This document shows, in pieces, positions 1 to 9,148 of a stretch of 64,000 bases of DNA (position 1 is its first letter; each line of letters begins with the position of its first letter). The position numbers and the translations under genes were made by a program. This DNA is from Salibaculum halophilum (GTDB taxonomy: Bacteria > Pseudomonadota > Alphaproteobacteria > Rhodobacterales > Rhodobacteraceae), in contig NZ_MSIT01000009.1 in NCBI RefSeq assembly GCF_002094885.1, positions 62,001-126,000 on the forward strand. The letters are read 5' to 3'. Under the pieces are notes generated by a model, which did not search any database, was not told where the DNA came from, and worked only from the letters and a program-made list of their open reading frames with translations.

Positions 1-816
1 CGTACCGGCGCGCTGGTCGATCACATGCTGCATGATGCGCGCGTGCGCGTCGTCAGCTTTACCGGGTCGACGGGTGTGGGGCGCAAGCTGCTAAAATCCG
101 CCGCCGACCAAGTGCTCAAACCGGCCATGGAACTGGGCGGCAACGCGCCCTGCATCGTCTTCGAGGACGCCGATATCGAAGCGGCCGTCGAGGGCACAAT
201 GCTGGCCAAGATGCGCAACCTCGGCGAGGCCTGCACCGCGGCCAACCGCATCTATGTGCACCGCGACGTGGCCGACGAATTCACCCGCCGCCTGACCGAA
301 CGCATGGCCGCGCTCAAGCTGGGCTGTGGCACCGACCCGTCGGTGGATGTCGGCCCGCTGGTCAATGCCGACACGCGCGACAAGGTGGCCGCCTTCGTCG
401 CCGATGCCGTGGCCAAGGGGGCCAAGGTCGAATGCGGTGGCACCACGCCCGATGGGACGGGGTATTTCTACCCACCCACCGTGCTGTCGGGCGTCACCGA
501 GGATGCCGATTGCGTGCATGACGAGATCTTCGGCCCCGTTGCCGCGATCCAGAGCTTTTCCGACCAGGAGGACGTGATCGCCCGCGCCAACGCCACCGAA
601 TACGGCCTTGTCGCCTATGTCTTCTCAGAAGATTTCAAGCGCGCGCTGCAGGTCTGCGAGCGGCTGGACTACGGCATGGTCGGCCTCAACCGCGGGCTGG
701 TCAGCGACCCGGCCGCCCCCTTCGGCGGCACCAAGCAATCGGGCCTCGGCCGCGAAGGCGGGCACGAGGGTATGCTGGAGTTCATGGAAACCCAGTATAT
801 CTCGGCCAACTGGTAG
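1..816 (+). CDS. NAD(P)-dependent succinate-semialdehyde dehydrogenase family protein, 3' part (5' end outside the window)
   Basis: The reading frame is open from base 1, so the gene starts before the window; 271 residues of the C-terminal half are present. It is an aldehyde dehydrogenase: the ELGGNAP motif carries the general-base glutamate, and the catalytic cysteine lies in GEACTAANRIYV near base 230. That arrangement is typical of succinate-semialdehyde and related semialdehyde dehydrogenases. The C terminus has the usual GLNRG and GGTKQSGLGREGG segments. The stop at 814-816 is followed within ten bases by the next gene, so the two are very probably cotranscribed. The exact aldehyde substrate cannot be read from this half. 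The neighbouring E2-like acyltransferase suggests a small acid or amine catabolic operon that begins upstream. Confidence 0.88.
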   Translation, partial: RTGALVDHMLHDARVRVVSFTGSTGVGRKLLKSAADQVLKPAMELGGNAPCIVFEDADIEAAVEGTMLAKMRNLGEACTAANRIYVHRDVADEFTRRLTERMAALKLGCGTDPSVDVGPLVNADTRDKVAAFVADAVAKGAKVECGGTTPDGTGYFYPPTVLSGVTEDADCVHDEIFGPVAAIQSFSDQEDVIARANATEYGLVAYVFSEDFKRALQVCERLDYGMVGLNRGLVSDPAAPFGGTKQSGLGREGGHEGMLEFMETQYISANW

Positions 817-825
817 GGGGTGGAC

Positions 826-1707
826 ATGTCGGACATCATCGCCAGCCCCTCGACCCGCCGTCTCGCGCGGGACAATGACGTGGATATCGAGGCCCTCGCC
901 CGGCGCCTAGGGCGCACAACGATCGGCCCCGAGGACATCACCGGCAAGGCCCCTGCGCCCGCGGGGCCCGGGGGCGACACCGCCTTCTGGGACGTTGACC
1001 ACGGCCAGTACGGCCCGGTGCGTGAAGAGCCGATGAGCCGCTTTGCTCAGGTGGCCGCCGGAAACCTTGCCGCCGCGCAGGCGCTGATCCCGGCGGTGAC
1101 GCATCACGACCGCGCCGACGTCAGCGCCGTCGAGGCCTTTCGCACAGCCCTGAAACCCGAGGCGCAGGCGCGCGGCGTCAAGCTGACCGCGCTGGCCTTT
1201 CATGTCGCGGCGCTGGCGCGGTGCCTGCGCGCCTTTCCGCGCTTCAATGCCTCGCTCACGCCTGATGGCGAAACGCTGGTGCTCAAGGATTTCGTCCATA
1301 TCGGCATCGCCGTGGACACGCCACACGGCCTGATGGTGCCGGTGATCCGCGATGCGGATACCAAGGGGCTGTGGCAGATCGGGGCCGAGATCGCCGACCT
1401 CGCCGCGCGCGCGCAGGCCCGCAAGATCGGGCCTGATGAAATGGGCGGGGCGTCCATGACCATCACCAACCTTGGCGGGATCGGCGGCACCGGGTTCACC
1501 CCCATCGTCAACCCGCCCGAGGTGGCGATCCTCGGCATCACGCGGACCGAGACCATCACGGTCTGGGACGGCGACACGCCGCGCCCGGTGCCGATGGTGC
1601 CGCTGGACCTGTCCTACGATCACCGCGTGATCAACGGCGCCGACGCGGCGCGCTTCCTGGCGCATTACGCGGGCCTGATCGGCGATCCGCGCAACATGCT
1701 GATCTGA
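826..1707 (+). CDS. 2-oxo acid dehydrogenase E2-type acyltransferase without lipoyl domain
   Basis: 293 residues. Residues 6-40 resemble the peripheral subunit-binding domain of E2 proteins (PSTRRLARDNDVDIEALARR), and the rest is the catalytic acyltransferase domain ending in DHRVINGADAARF. His266 is the catalytic histidine. The usual HxxxD aspartate is Asn270, a substitution known in active E2p proteins such as that of Azotobacter vinelandii. No N-terminal lipoyl domain is present, so the protein cannot carry its own lipoate. It would need a lipoyl carrier in trans or act on another acyl donor. The ATG at 826 is preferred over an in-frame GTG at 820 because a G-rich Shine-Dalgarno sits just before it. 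It follows the semialdehyde dehydrogenase closely and ends in front of a strong terminator hairpin. Confidence 0.8.
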   Translation: MSDIIASPSTRRLARDNDVDIEALARRLGRTTIGPEDITGKAPAPAGPGGDTAFWDVDHGQYGPVREEPMSRFAQVAAGNLAAAQALIPAVTHHDRADVSAVEAFRTALKPEAQARGVKLTALAFHVAALARCLRAFPRFNASLTPDGETLVLKDFVHIGIAVDTPHGLMVPVIRDADTKGLWQIGAEIADLAARAQARKIGPDEMGGASMTITNLGGIGGTGFTPIVNPPEVAILGITRTETITVWDGDTPRPVPMVPLDLSYDHRVINGADAARFLAHYAGLIGDPRNMLI

Positions 1708-1721
1708 GGCCGACAAACACA

Positions 1722-1749
1722 AAACGGCGCCCCCGCGGGGGCGCCGTTT
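1722..1749. terminator. perfect 28-bp palindrome, bidirectional terminator
   Basis: AAACGGCGCCCCC is followed directly by its reverse complement, forming a GC-rich stem with a minimal loop. A-rich and T-rich ends give short U runs in both directions. It lies between the stop codons of the convergent acyltransferase gene and katG, where a shared terminator is expected. Confidence 0.85.
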
Positions 1750-1773
1750 GACTGTCGTTGTGTCGCGGGCCGA

Positions 1774-4064
<2,291 letters not shown>

Positions 4065-4976
4065 ATGTCTTCGCTGACCCTCAAGCAGATGCGCTATTTC
4101 GAGGCGCTTGCCCGGCACGGCCATTTCGGCCAGGCCGCCGCGGCCTGTGCCATCAGCCAGCCCGCCCTGTCCATGCAGATCAAGGACCTCGAAGACCGGC
4201 TCGGCACCCCTGTCTTCGAGCGTGGGCCAAGGCACGTGCGGCTGACCGCCTTCGGCGAACGTGTCGCGGTCCGGGTCCGCGACATCCTGCGCGCGGTCGA
4301 GGAACTGGAAGAGCTGGCGCGCGCGTCGCGAGATTCCCTCGCGGGGCCGCTGCGGATCGGCGTGATTCCCACCATCGCCCCTTACCTGCTGCCCCGGATC
4401 ATCGGCGAGATGTCGCGCCAGCACGAGGGGCTGGACATCAACGTCCGCGAGACCCTGACCTCGACCCTGATCGAGGAACTGGCGCGCGGCCGCATCGACA
4501 CGGCCATCGTCGCCCTGCCGGTGTCGGAGCCGGGGCTGGAGGAAGTGGCCCTCTTCGAGGAGGATTTCGTTCTGGTGCGGCCCGGCACGGACGCCGATCA
4601 GCCCGTCCCCGCGCCCGAACGCCTGCCCGAGATGCGCCTGCTGCTGCTTGAAGAGGGGCATTGTTTCCGCGACCAGGCGCTGTCGTTCTGCAACCGGGCG
4701 GCTCAGGCCCCGCGCGAGGTTCTGGACGGCTCGACCCTGTCCACGCTGGTGCAGATGGTCGGCGCCGGGATCGGCGTGACCTTGATCCCCGAGATGGCCG
4801 TGCCGGTCGAGACGCCATCGGCCCCGGTGTCGGTCGCCCGGTTCCCGGCCCCCGCGCCGCGGCGCACGATCGGCATGGTCTGGCGCCGCACGAACCCCCT
4901 GGCCGATCGGCTGACGGCCATTGCCGGCGTCGTGCGCGCCGCCGGGGCCACCCCCGTCTCGGAGGGCGCTGGATGA
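4065..4976 (+). CDS. oxyR: hydrogen peroxide-sensing LysR-type regulator OxyR
   Basis: 303 residues. An N-terminal LysR winged helix-turn-helix (residues about 5-65, with FGQAAAACAISQPALSMQIKD as recognition region) is followed by a substrate/redox domain. The two peroxide-sensing cysteines of OxyR are present: Cys200 in EEGHCFRDQ and Cys209 in ALSFC, the same spacing as Cys199/Cys208 of E. coli OxyR. This separates it from generic LysR proteins. It is divergent from katG, its likely main target. The last residues overlap nothing, and the next gene starts 103 bases on. Confidence 0.95.
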   Translation: MSSLTLKQMRYFEALARHGHFGQAAAACAISQPALSMQIKDLEDRLGTPVFERGPRHVRLTAFGERVAVRVRDILRAVEELEELARASRDSLAGPLRIGVIPTIAPYLLPRIIGEMSRQHEGLDINVRETLTSTLIEELARGRIDTAIVALPVSEPGLEEVALFEEDFVLVRPGTDADQPVPAPERLPEMRLLLLEEGHCFRDQALSFCNRAAQAPREVLDGSTLSTLVQMVGAGIGVTLIPEMAVPVETPSAPVSVARFPAPAPRRTIGMVWRRTNPLADRLTAIAGVVRAAGATPVSEGAG

Positions 4977-5079
4977 CCCGCCGCGCCGGCCGAAAAGCAC
5001 TATGGTACGCGGGGAATCTGCTGTAGAATAGGGTTCGGAGGCGTAGAGACCGCCCGCAAAAGGGCCAGAGACGGCAGGC

Positions 5080-5547
5080 ATGGCAAAACAGGAGACGGAA
5101 CAGGCGAGGATCAGCCTTGGCGCGGCCGGCAAGACCGATGTCCGCACCCAGTTCGGCGCCCTGTGCTACCGCGTCAAGAATGGCGACCTGCAGTTCTGCC
5201 TTATCACCAGTCGCGGCACCGGGCGCTGGATCGTCCCTAAGGGCTGGCCCATGGACGGCGAGACCCCCGGCCAGGCCGCCGCCACCGAGGCCTGGGAAGA
5301 GGCCGGTGTCGAGGGCCGCGTGCGCAGCCGCCCCCTCGGCGTCTACAGCTATTACAAGGTCCACAGCGCGGATTCCCTGCCCTGCGTGGTCGTGGTCTAT
5401 CCGCTCAAGGTGAAAAGGGCACAGAGCCGCTGGCCCGAGTGCAAGGAACGCCAGCGCCGCTGGGTGTCCCGCCGCAAGGCTGCGCGGTTGATCGAAGAGC
5501 CCGAGTTGCGGCAGATGATCCTGCACTTCGATCCCAAGCTGGTGTGA
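5080..5547 (+). CDS. Nudix hydrolase, diphosphoinositol-polyphosphate-phosphohydrolase-like
   Basis: 155 residues with a single Nudix fold. The Nudix box spans residues 55-77 (G55, E61, E70, E73, E74, G76 all present), so metal-binding glutamates are conserved. The usual arginine before the first glutamate of the REUxEE core is Thr69. The context WIVPKGWPMDGETP is typical of the DIPP-like subgroup common in Rhodobacterales, whose physiological substrates (dinucleoside polyphosphates or inositol pyrophosphates) are mostly inferred. No signal peptide, so cytoplasmic. It is followed after about 60 bases by the DUF1178 gene on the same strand. Confidence 0.85.
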   Translation: MAKQETEQARISLGAAGKTDVRTQFGALCYRVKNGDLQFCLITSRGTGRWIVPKGWPMDGETPGQAAATEAWEEAGVEGRVRSRPLGVYSYYKVHSADSLPCVVVVYPLKVKRAQSRWPECKERQRRWVSRRKAARLIEEPELRQMILHFDPKLV

Positions 5548-5608
5548 TTGCCCTGGCCGGGCCTCGGCTCTATCTGTGGGAAAACGGAAGCCGCACGCCG
5601 GAGCCCCG

Positions 5609-6037
5609 ATGATCCACTACACGCTGACCTGCGACCAAGACCATCAGTTCGACAGCTGGTTCCGGTCATCGGAGGCCTACGAGACACTTCGCGATGCCGG
5701 CCAGGTCGCCTGCGTGACCTGCGGCTCGACCCGGGTGCGCCGCAGCCCCATGGCGCCCAGCATCGCCAAGGGCGGGGCCGACGATGCGGCCCCCGCGCTG
5801 TCGCAGGCGCCGGACACGCAGGCCCGGCAGGCTCTGGCCGCCCTGCGCCGCCATGTCGAGGACAACAGCGCCTATGTCGGCCCGGCGTTCGCCTCTCAGG
5901 CGCGCGCCATGCACGACGGCACCGCGCCAGAACGCGCCATCCACGGCGAGGCCGGCCCCGAAGAGGCCAAGGCCCTGATCGAGGACGGCATTCCGGTGGC
6001 GCCCCTGCCCTTCGTCCCCAAGCGCAAGACCAACTGA
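5609..6037 (+). CDS. DUF1178 family protein
   Basis: 142 residues. The N terminus MIHYTLTCDQDHQFDSWF and the nearby CVTCGSTRVRRSPMAPSIA are the hallmark of the DUF1178 family, which looks like a small zinc-ribbon domain (cysteine pairs at the start and in CVTC) plus a helical tail. The function of the family is not established. The ATG at 5609 is chosen because family members begin MI(H/R)Y. An in-frame GTG at 5576 would add 11 atypical residues. It is downstream of the Nudix gene and convergent with apt, whose stop lies only 9 bases away. Confidence 0.85.
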   Translation: MIHYTLTCDQDHQFDSWFRSSEAYETLRDAGQVACVTCGSTRVRRSPMAPSIAKGGADDAAPALSQAPDTQARQALAALRRHVEDNSAYVGPAFASQARAMHDGTAPERAIHGEAGPEEAKALIEDGIPVAPLPFVPKRKTN

Positions 6038-6046
6038 TACAGCGCG

Positions 6047-6577
6047 TCAGGCCCCCTCGAAGGCGCAGAGGGCGTGCACCTCCATGCCCAGCGCCTCGAG
6101 CCGCGTGCGCCCGCCTAGCTCGGGCAGGTCGATCACGAAGGCGCAGCCGACCACCGCACCGCCCAGCCGTTCGATCAACCTGATGCCCGCTTCGGCGGTG
6201 CCGCCCGTGGCCAGCAGGTCGTCGACCACCAGCACGCGCTGACCGGCACTTATGGCGTCGTCGTGCATCTCCATCACCGCCTCGCCGTATTCCAGTTGAT
6301 AGGGCTGGTCGATCACCGCGCCGGGCAGCTTGCCGGCCTTGCGGATCGGCACAAAGCCCCGGCCCAGCTGATGCGCGATGGCCCCGCCCAGGATGAAGCC
6401 GCGCGCCTCCAGCCCCACGACCACGTCTATGTCGGCGCCCGCGTAGGGGTGCAGCAACTGGTCCACCGCCATGCGGAAGCCGCGCGGGTCGGCGAACAGC
6501 GTCGTCACATCGCGGAACATGATCCCTGCATGCGGGAAATCGGGAATCGTGCGGATATAGTCCTTCACGGTCTTCAT
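6047..6577 (-). CDS. apt: adenine phosphoribosyltransferase
   Basis: 176 residues from ATG 6577. The enzyme converts adenine and PRPP to AMP. The type I PRTase signature [13 protein letters not shown] lies at residues 115-127, and the N terminus [19 protein letters not shown] is diagnostic for Apt. The in-frame TTG at 6598 is less likely as a start because the conserved N terminus begins at MKTVKDY. The gene sits 25 bases downstream of mtnP on the same strand. Adenine released from methylthioadenosine by the upstream enzyme is therefore the obvious substrate source. Confidence 0.97.
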   Translation of the reverse strand: MKTVKDYIRTIPDFPHAGIMFRDVTTLFADPRGFRMAVDQLLHPYAGADIDVVVGLEARGFILGGAIAHQLGRGFVPIRKAGKLPGAVIDQPYQLEYGEAVMEMHDDAISAGQRVLVVDDLLATGGTAEAGIRLIERLGGAVVGCAFVIDLPELGGRTRLEALGMEVHALCAFEGA

Positions 6578-6602
6578 GGGCACGGGTCCTTTCGGCAAAC
6601 GG

Positions 6603-7469
6603 TCACAGAACGCGGCCGGCCACGGCGTCCAGCTTGCGCAGCAGGGCCGGGTCGCGCGCCTCGGGCGCGGTCAGCAGGGCATGGTCCAGCGCCCGGTCGC
6701 AGCCATGCGGGCAGGGCGCGGCATGGTCCAGCCGACCGGGCAGCCCGGCGACCGTGTGCCGCGCCTTGTCGGCATTGGCCCCCAGCGTGGCAATGATCTC
6801 GGATATGTCCACGCTGCCGTGATCCGGGTGCCAGCTGTCGTAATCGGTGATCATCGCCACCGAGGCATAGCAAAGCTCGGCCTCGCGGGCGAGCCGGGCC
6901 TCGGGCATGTTGGTCATGCCGATAACGTCGCAGCCCCAGACATCGCGATAGAGCACCGATTCCGCCCGGGCCGAGAACTGCGGCCCTTCCATGGCCAGGT
7001 AGGTGCCGCCGCGGTGCACCGTCACCTCCGCCGCCTCCGCCGCCGCCGCGCAGGACTCCGCCAGACGGTCACAGACGGGATGCGCCAGGCTCACATGCGC
7101 CACGCAGCCCGTGCCGAAGAAGCTGCGCGGCCGGGTGACGGTGCGGTCGATGAACTGGTCCACGACAACGAAATCCCCCGGCGCCATCTCCTCGCGGAAG
7201 GACCCGCAGGCCGAGACGCTGACCACGTCGGTGCAGCCCAGCCGCTTGAGCGCGTCGATATTGGCGCGGTAAGGCACGGTGTCCGGCGCATGGACATGCC
7301 CGCGCCCGTGGCGCGGCAGGAAAGCGAGCCCGACGCCGCCCACCTCGCCCACCAGAATATCGTCCGAGGGCGCGCCCCAGGGCGTGGCGACGGGGTGCCA
7401 CTCCGCCCGGTCCAGCCCGGGCAGCTGATAAAGCCCCGAACCTCCTATGATCCCGATCATGGCTGCCAT
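6603..7469 (-). CDS. mtnP: S-methyl-5'-thioadenosine phosphorylase
   Basis: 288 residues. It phosphorolyses methylthioadenosine, the by-product of polyamine and homoserine-lactone synthesis, to adenine and methylthioribose-1-phosphate. The N terminus [15 protein letters not shown] and the segment [11 protein letters not shown] within a purine nucleoside phosphorylase fold are characteristic. Further family segments are [22 protein letters not shown], interrupted here only by normal variation, and [16 protein letters not shown]-like [16 protein letters not shown]. The start at 7469 is chosen for a GGAGG five bases upstream. A second ATG at 7460 is possible. It is the first gene of a two-gene operon with apt. 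Confidence 0.95.
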   Translation of the reverse strand: MAAMIGIIGGSGLYQLPGLDRAEWHPVATPWGAPSDDILVGEVGGVGLAFLPRHGRGHVHAPDTVPYRANIDALKRLGCTDVVSVSACGSFREEMAPGDFVVVDQFIDRTVTRPRSFFGTGCVAHVSLAHPVCDRLAESCAAAAEAAEVTVHRGGTYLAMEGPQFSARAESVLYRDVWGCDVIGMTNMPEARLAREAELCYASVAMITDYDSWHPDHGSVDISEIIATLGANADKARHTVAGLPGRLDHAAPCPHGCDRALDHALLTAPEARDPALLRKLDAVAGRVL

Positions 7470-7810
7470 TGCACCCTCCGTCAAAATCCGTCGCCACCTT
7501 GCCCAAACCCGCCCCGGTTGTGAAGCGGACAGTCCGCCGATCAGGTCGCGAGAGCGCCGAAATTTGCGGCAACGGGACGGCGGGCGGGGCGATGTCGCCG
7601 GCCCCCGCCCGGTGACGAGCGTCGTCCCGCCGTAAGCTGTCGCGCCTCGCGATCCAGCCGACGGGCCGCGGGGCGACGATGGCCCCGAGAGGATCATGCG
7701 CCAGGCCGTGGCCCGTATCGGGGCGGTGGAACGTCAGCCTCTCCAAGCGTTTGCCGTGGTGTGGCCCCCATGCTAACCGGCAGCGCGGAAACAACACGAA
7801 AGACCGGCGC
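7470..7810. other. mtnP / GNAT intergenic region with gene relic
   Basis: A 341-bp gap between two divergent starts. The half nearest mtnP holds no recognisable coding sequence. The half nearest the GNAT gene holds a short relic of a flavin-reductase-family gene, listed separately. Promoters for both flanking genes must be here, but I see no convincing -35/-10 pair. Confidence 0.6.
7648..7740 (-). pseudogene. fossil N terminus of a flavin reductase family gene
   Basis: On the minus strand one frame reads FHRPDTGHGL, AHDPLGAIVAPRPVGWIA, which matches the start of flavin reductase (FMN split-barrel, DIM6/NTAB type) proteins: YRPxDGHGLPHxPFxAIVxPRPIGWIS. About 30 codons are recognisable. There is no start codon at the expected place (CTG stands where the methionine is expected), and the homology stops abruptly after GWIA in all frames. 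No remainder of the gene is visible before mtnP. This looks like a deletion remnant. The match is by eye from family memory. Confidence 0.6.
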
Positions 7811-8305
7811 ATGAACCTGCGTCCCGAACGCGACGCCGACTGGTGGGAGGTTGAGGCGCTCTTCGACCTGTGTTTCGCGCCGGGGCGCGAGGCGCTGTCC
7901 TCCTATCGGCTGCGCGACGGGGTGCCCCCGGTGGCCCCGCTCTGCCTGGTGGCGCGCGACGGCGACGGCATCCTGGGCGGGGCGATCCGGGGCTGGCCGG
8001 TGCGCGTCGGCACGGCCCGCGCGATCCTGCTGGGCCCCGTCGCCGTCCACCCGACCCGCCAAGGCGAGGGGCTGGGCGGCTGGCTGATCCGCGCGCAGGT
8101 GGCCGAGGCCGCGCGCCAGGGCTGGGACAGGGTCATGCTGGTCGGCGACGCGCCCTATTATGCGCGTTTCGGCTTCGCCCCTCTGCCGGGCGTGCGCATG
8201 CCGCCGCCCACCAACCCCGACCGGGTGCTTGGGCTGGCCCTGACCCCCGGGGCCTGGGACGGCGTTTCCGGCGCGGTGACGCGCGCCGATCATCGCGGCG
8301 ATTGA
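7811..8305 (+). CDS. GNAT family N-acetyltransferase (YhbS-like)
   Basis: 164 residues. A GNAT fold: the acetyl-CoA-binding segment is LGPVAVHPTRQGEGLGGWLI (residues about 77-96), followed by VMLVGDAPYYARFGFAPLPG, which is typical of the YhbS subgroup of putative acetyltransferases. The ATG at 7811 begins the conserved core MNLRPERDADWWEVEALF. The open frame extends further upstream but enters the flavin reductase relic. The substrate is unknown. The next gene follows after 30 bases on the same strand. Confidence 0.85.
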   Translation: MNLRPERDADWWEVEALFDLCFAPGREALSSYRLRDGVPPVAPLCLVARDGDGILGGAIRGWPVRVGTARAILLGPVAVHPTRQGEGLGGWLIRAQVAEAARQGWDRVMLVGDAPYYARFGFAPLPGVRMPPPTNPDRVLGLALTPGAWDGVSGAVTRADHRGD

Positions 8306-8335
8306 AAAGCCCGCCGCCTTCCCCATCTTCTGTCC

Positions 8336-9148
8336 ATGGCCCCAGACCGCGACACCATGCGCCTGGTCAATCCCGACCCGCCGCCCGCGCCGCTCGATGA
8401 CGCGGCGCGCGCCGCCATCTCGGCCCTTGCCGTACGTCAGCACGGCGCGAACACTCTGCTGATGCAGGCCGTCACTTTCGTCGGCGGCCAGGTCGAGGAC
8501 GGTCTCACGCTCTTGCCGGCCGCGCAGCGCGCGCAGATCGAGTCCGCCGCCCGCGCCGCGCTGCACCGGTCCTACGACCTGGCCGGGCGCAGCCGCCGGG
8601 GCACCATGGCCCGCTTGGCCGCCTCGGACCGGGGGCATCGCGCGCTGGCCACGGTGTCGGGCGCGCTGGGGGGTATCGGCGGGCTGCCCACGGCCCTGGC
8701 CGAGTTGCCCGTCGCCACCACGGTGATCTTCCGCGCGGTGCAGGCCGTGGCCGAGGCCCACGGCGAGGACCCGGCGGCCGACGTCACCCGGCTGCACTGC
8801 CTGCAGGTTTTCGGTGCGGGCGGGCCGGGCACGGGCGACGACGGCATCGACACCTCCTTCATCGGCGCGCGGCTGAGCCTGACGGGCGCGGCCCTCAACA
8901 AGCTGCTGGCCCGGATCGCGCCGCGCTTCGCCTCGGTCATCGGCCAGAAACTCGCCGGTCAGGCGGTGCCGGTGCTGGGGGCCGCGGCCGGAGCGGGCAC
9001 CAACTATGCTTTCATGGATTATTACAGCCGCATCGCGCAGGTGCACTTCGGGTTGCGCCAACTGGCCCGCACCCATGGCGAAGAGGCGGTTCTGAGCGCA
9101 TTTCACGCGGACCTCGCACGTCTGCGGCGCCCGGTTCTGCGCGGCTAG
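8336..9148 (+). CDS. EcsC family protein
   Basis: 270 residues. The middle (residues about 75-215) fits the EcsC family: an Arg-rich helix, then ALATVSGALGGIGGLPTALAELPVATTVIFRAVQAVAEAHGED split here by a hydrophobic turn, then AGAGTNYAFMDYYSRIAQVHFGLRQL near the C terminus. EcsC-family proteins are membrane-associated and of unclear biochemical role. The hydrophobic glycine/alanine-rich segments suggest peripheral membrane contact rather than several full spans. The stop codon shares the tetranucleotide CTAG (9145-9148) with the stop of convergent ptsP. Confidence 0.85.
   Translation: MAPDRDTMRLVNPDPPPAPLDDAARAAISALAVRQHGANTLLMQAVTFVGGQVEDGLTLLPAAQRAQIESAARAALHRSYDLAGRSRRGTMARLAASDRGHRALATVSGALGGIGGLPTALAELPVATTVIFRAVQAVAEAHGEDPAADVTRLHCLQVFGAGGPGTGDDGIDTSFIGARLSLTGAALNKLLARIAPRFASVIGQKLAGQAVPVLGAAAGAGTNYAFMDYYSRIAQVHFGLRQLARTHGEEAVLSAFHADLARLRRPVLRG

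Noticed and set aside
1626-1643. Asn in place of Asp in the E2 catalytic motif as a sign of inactivity
   Set aside because: Asparagine occurs at this place in active E2p enzymes such as that of Azotobacter vinelandii, so it is not evidence of loss of function.
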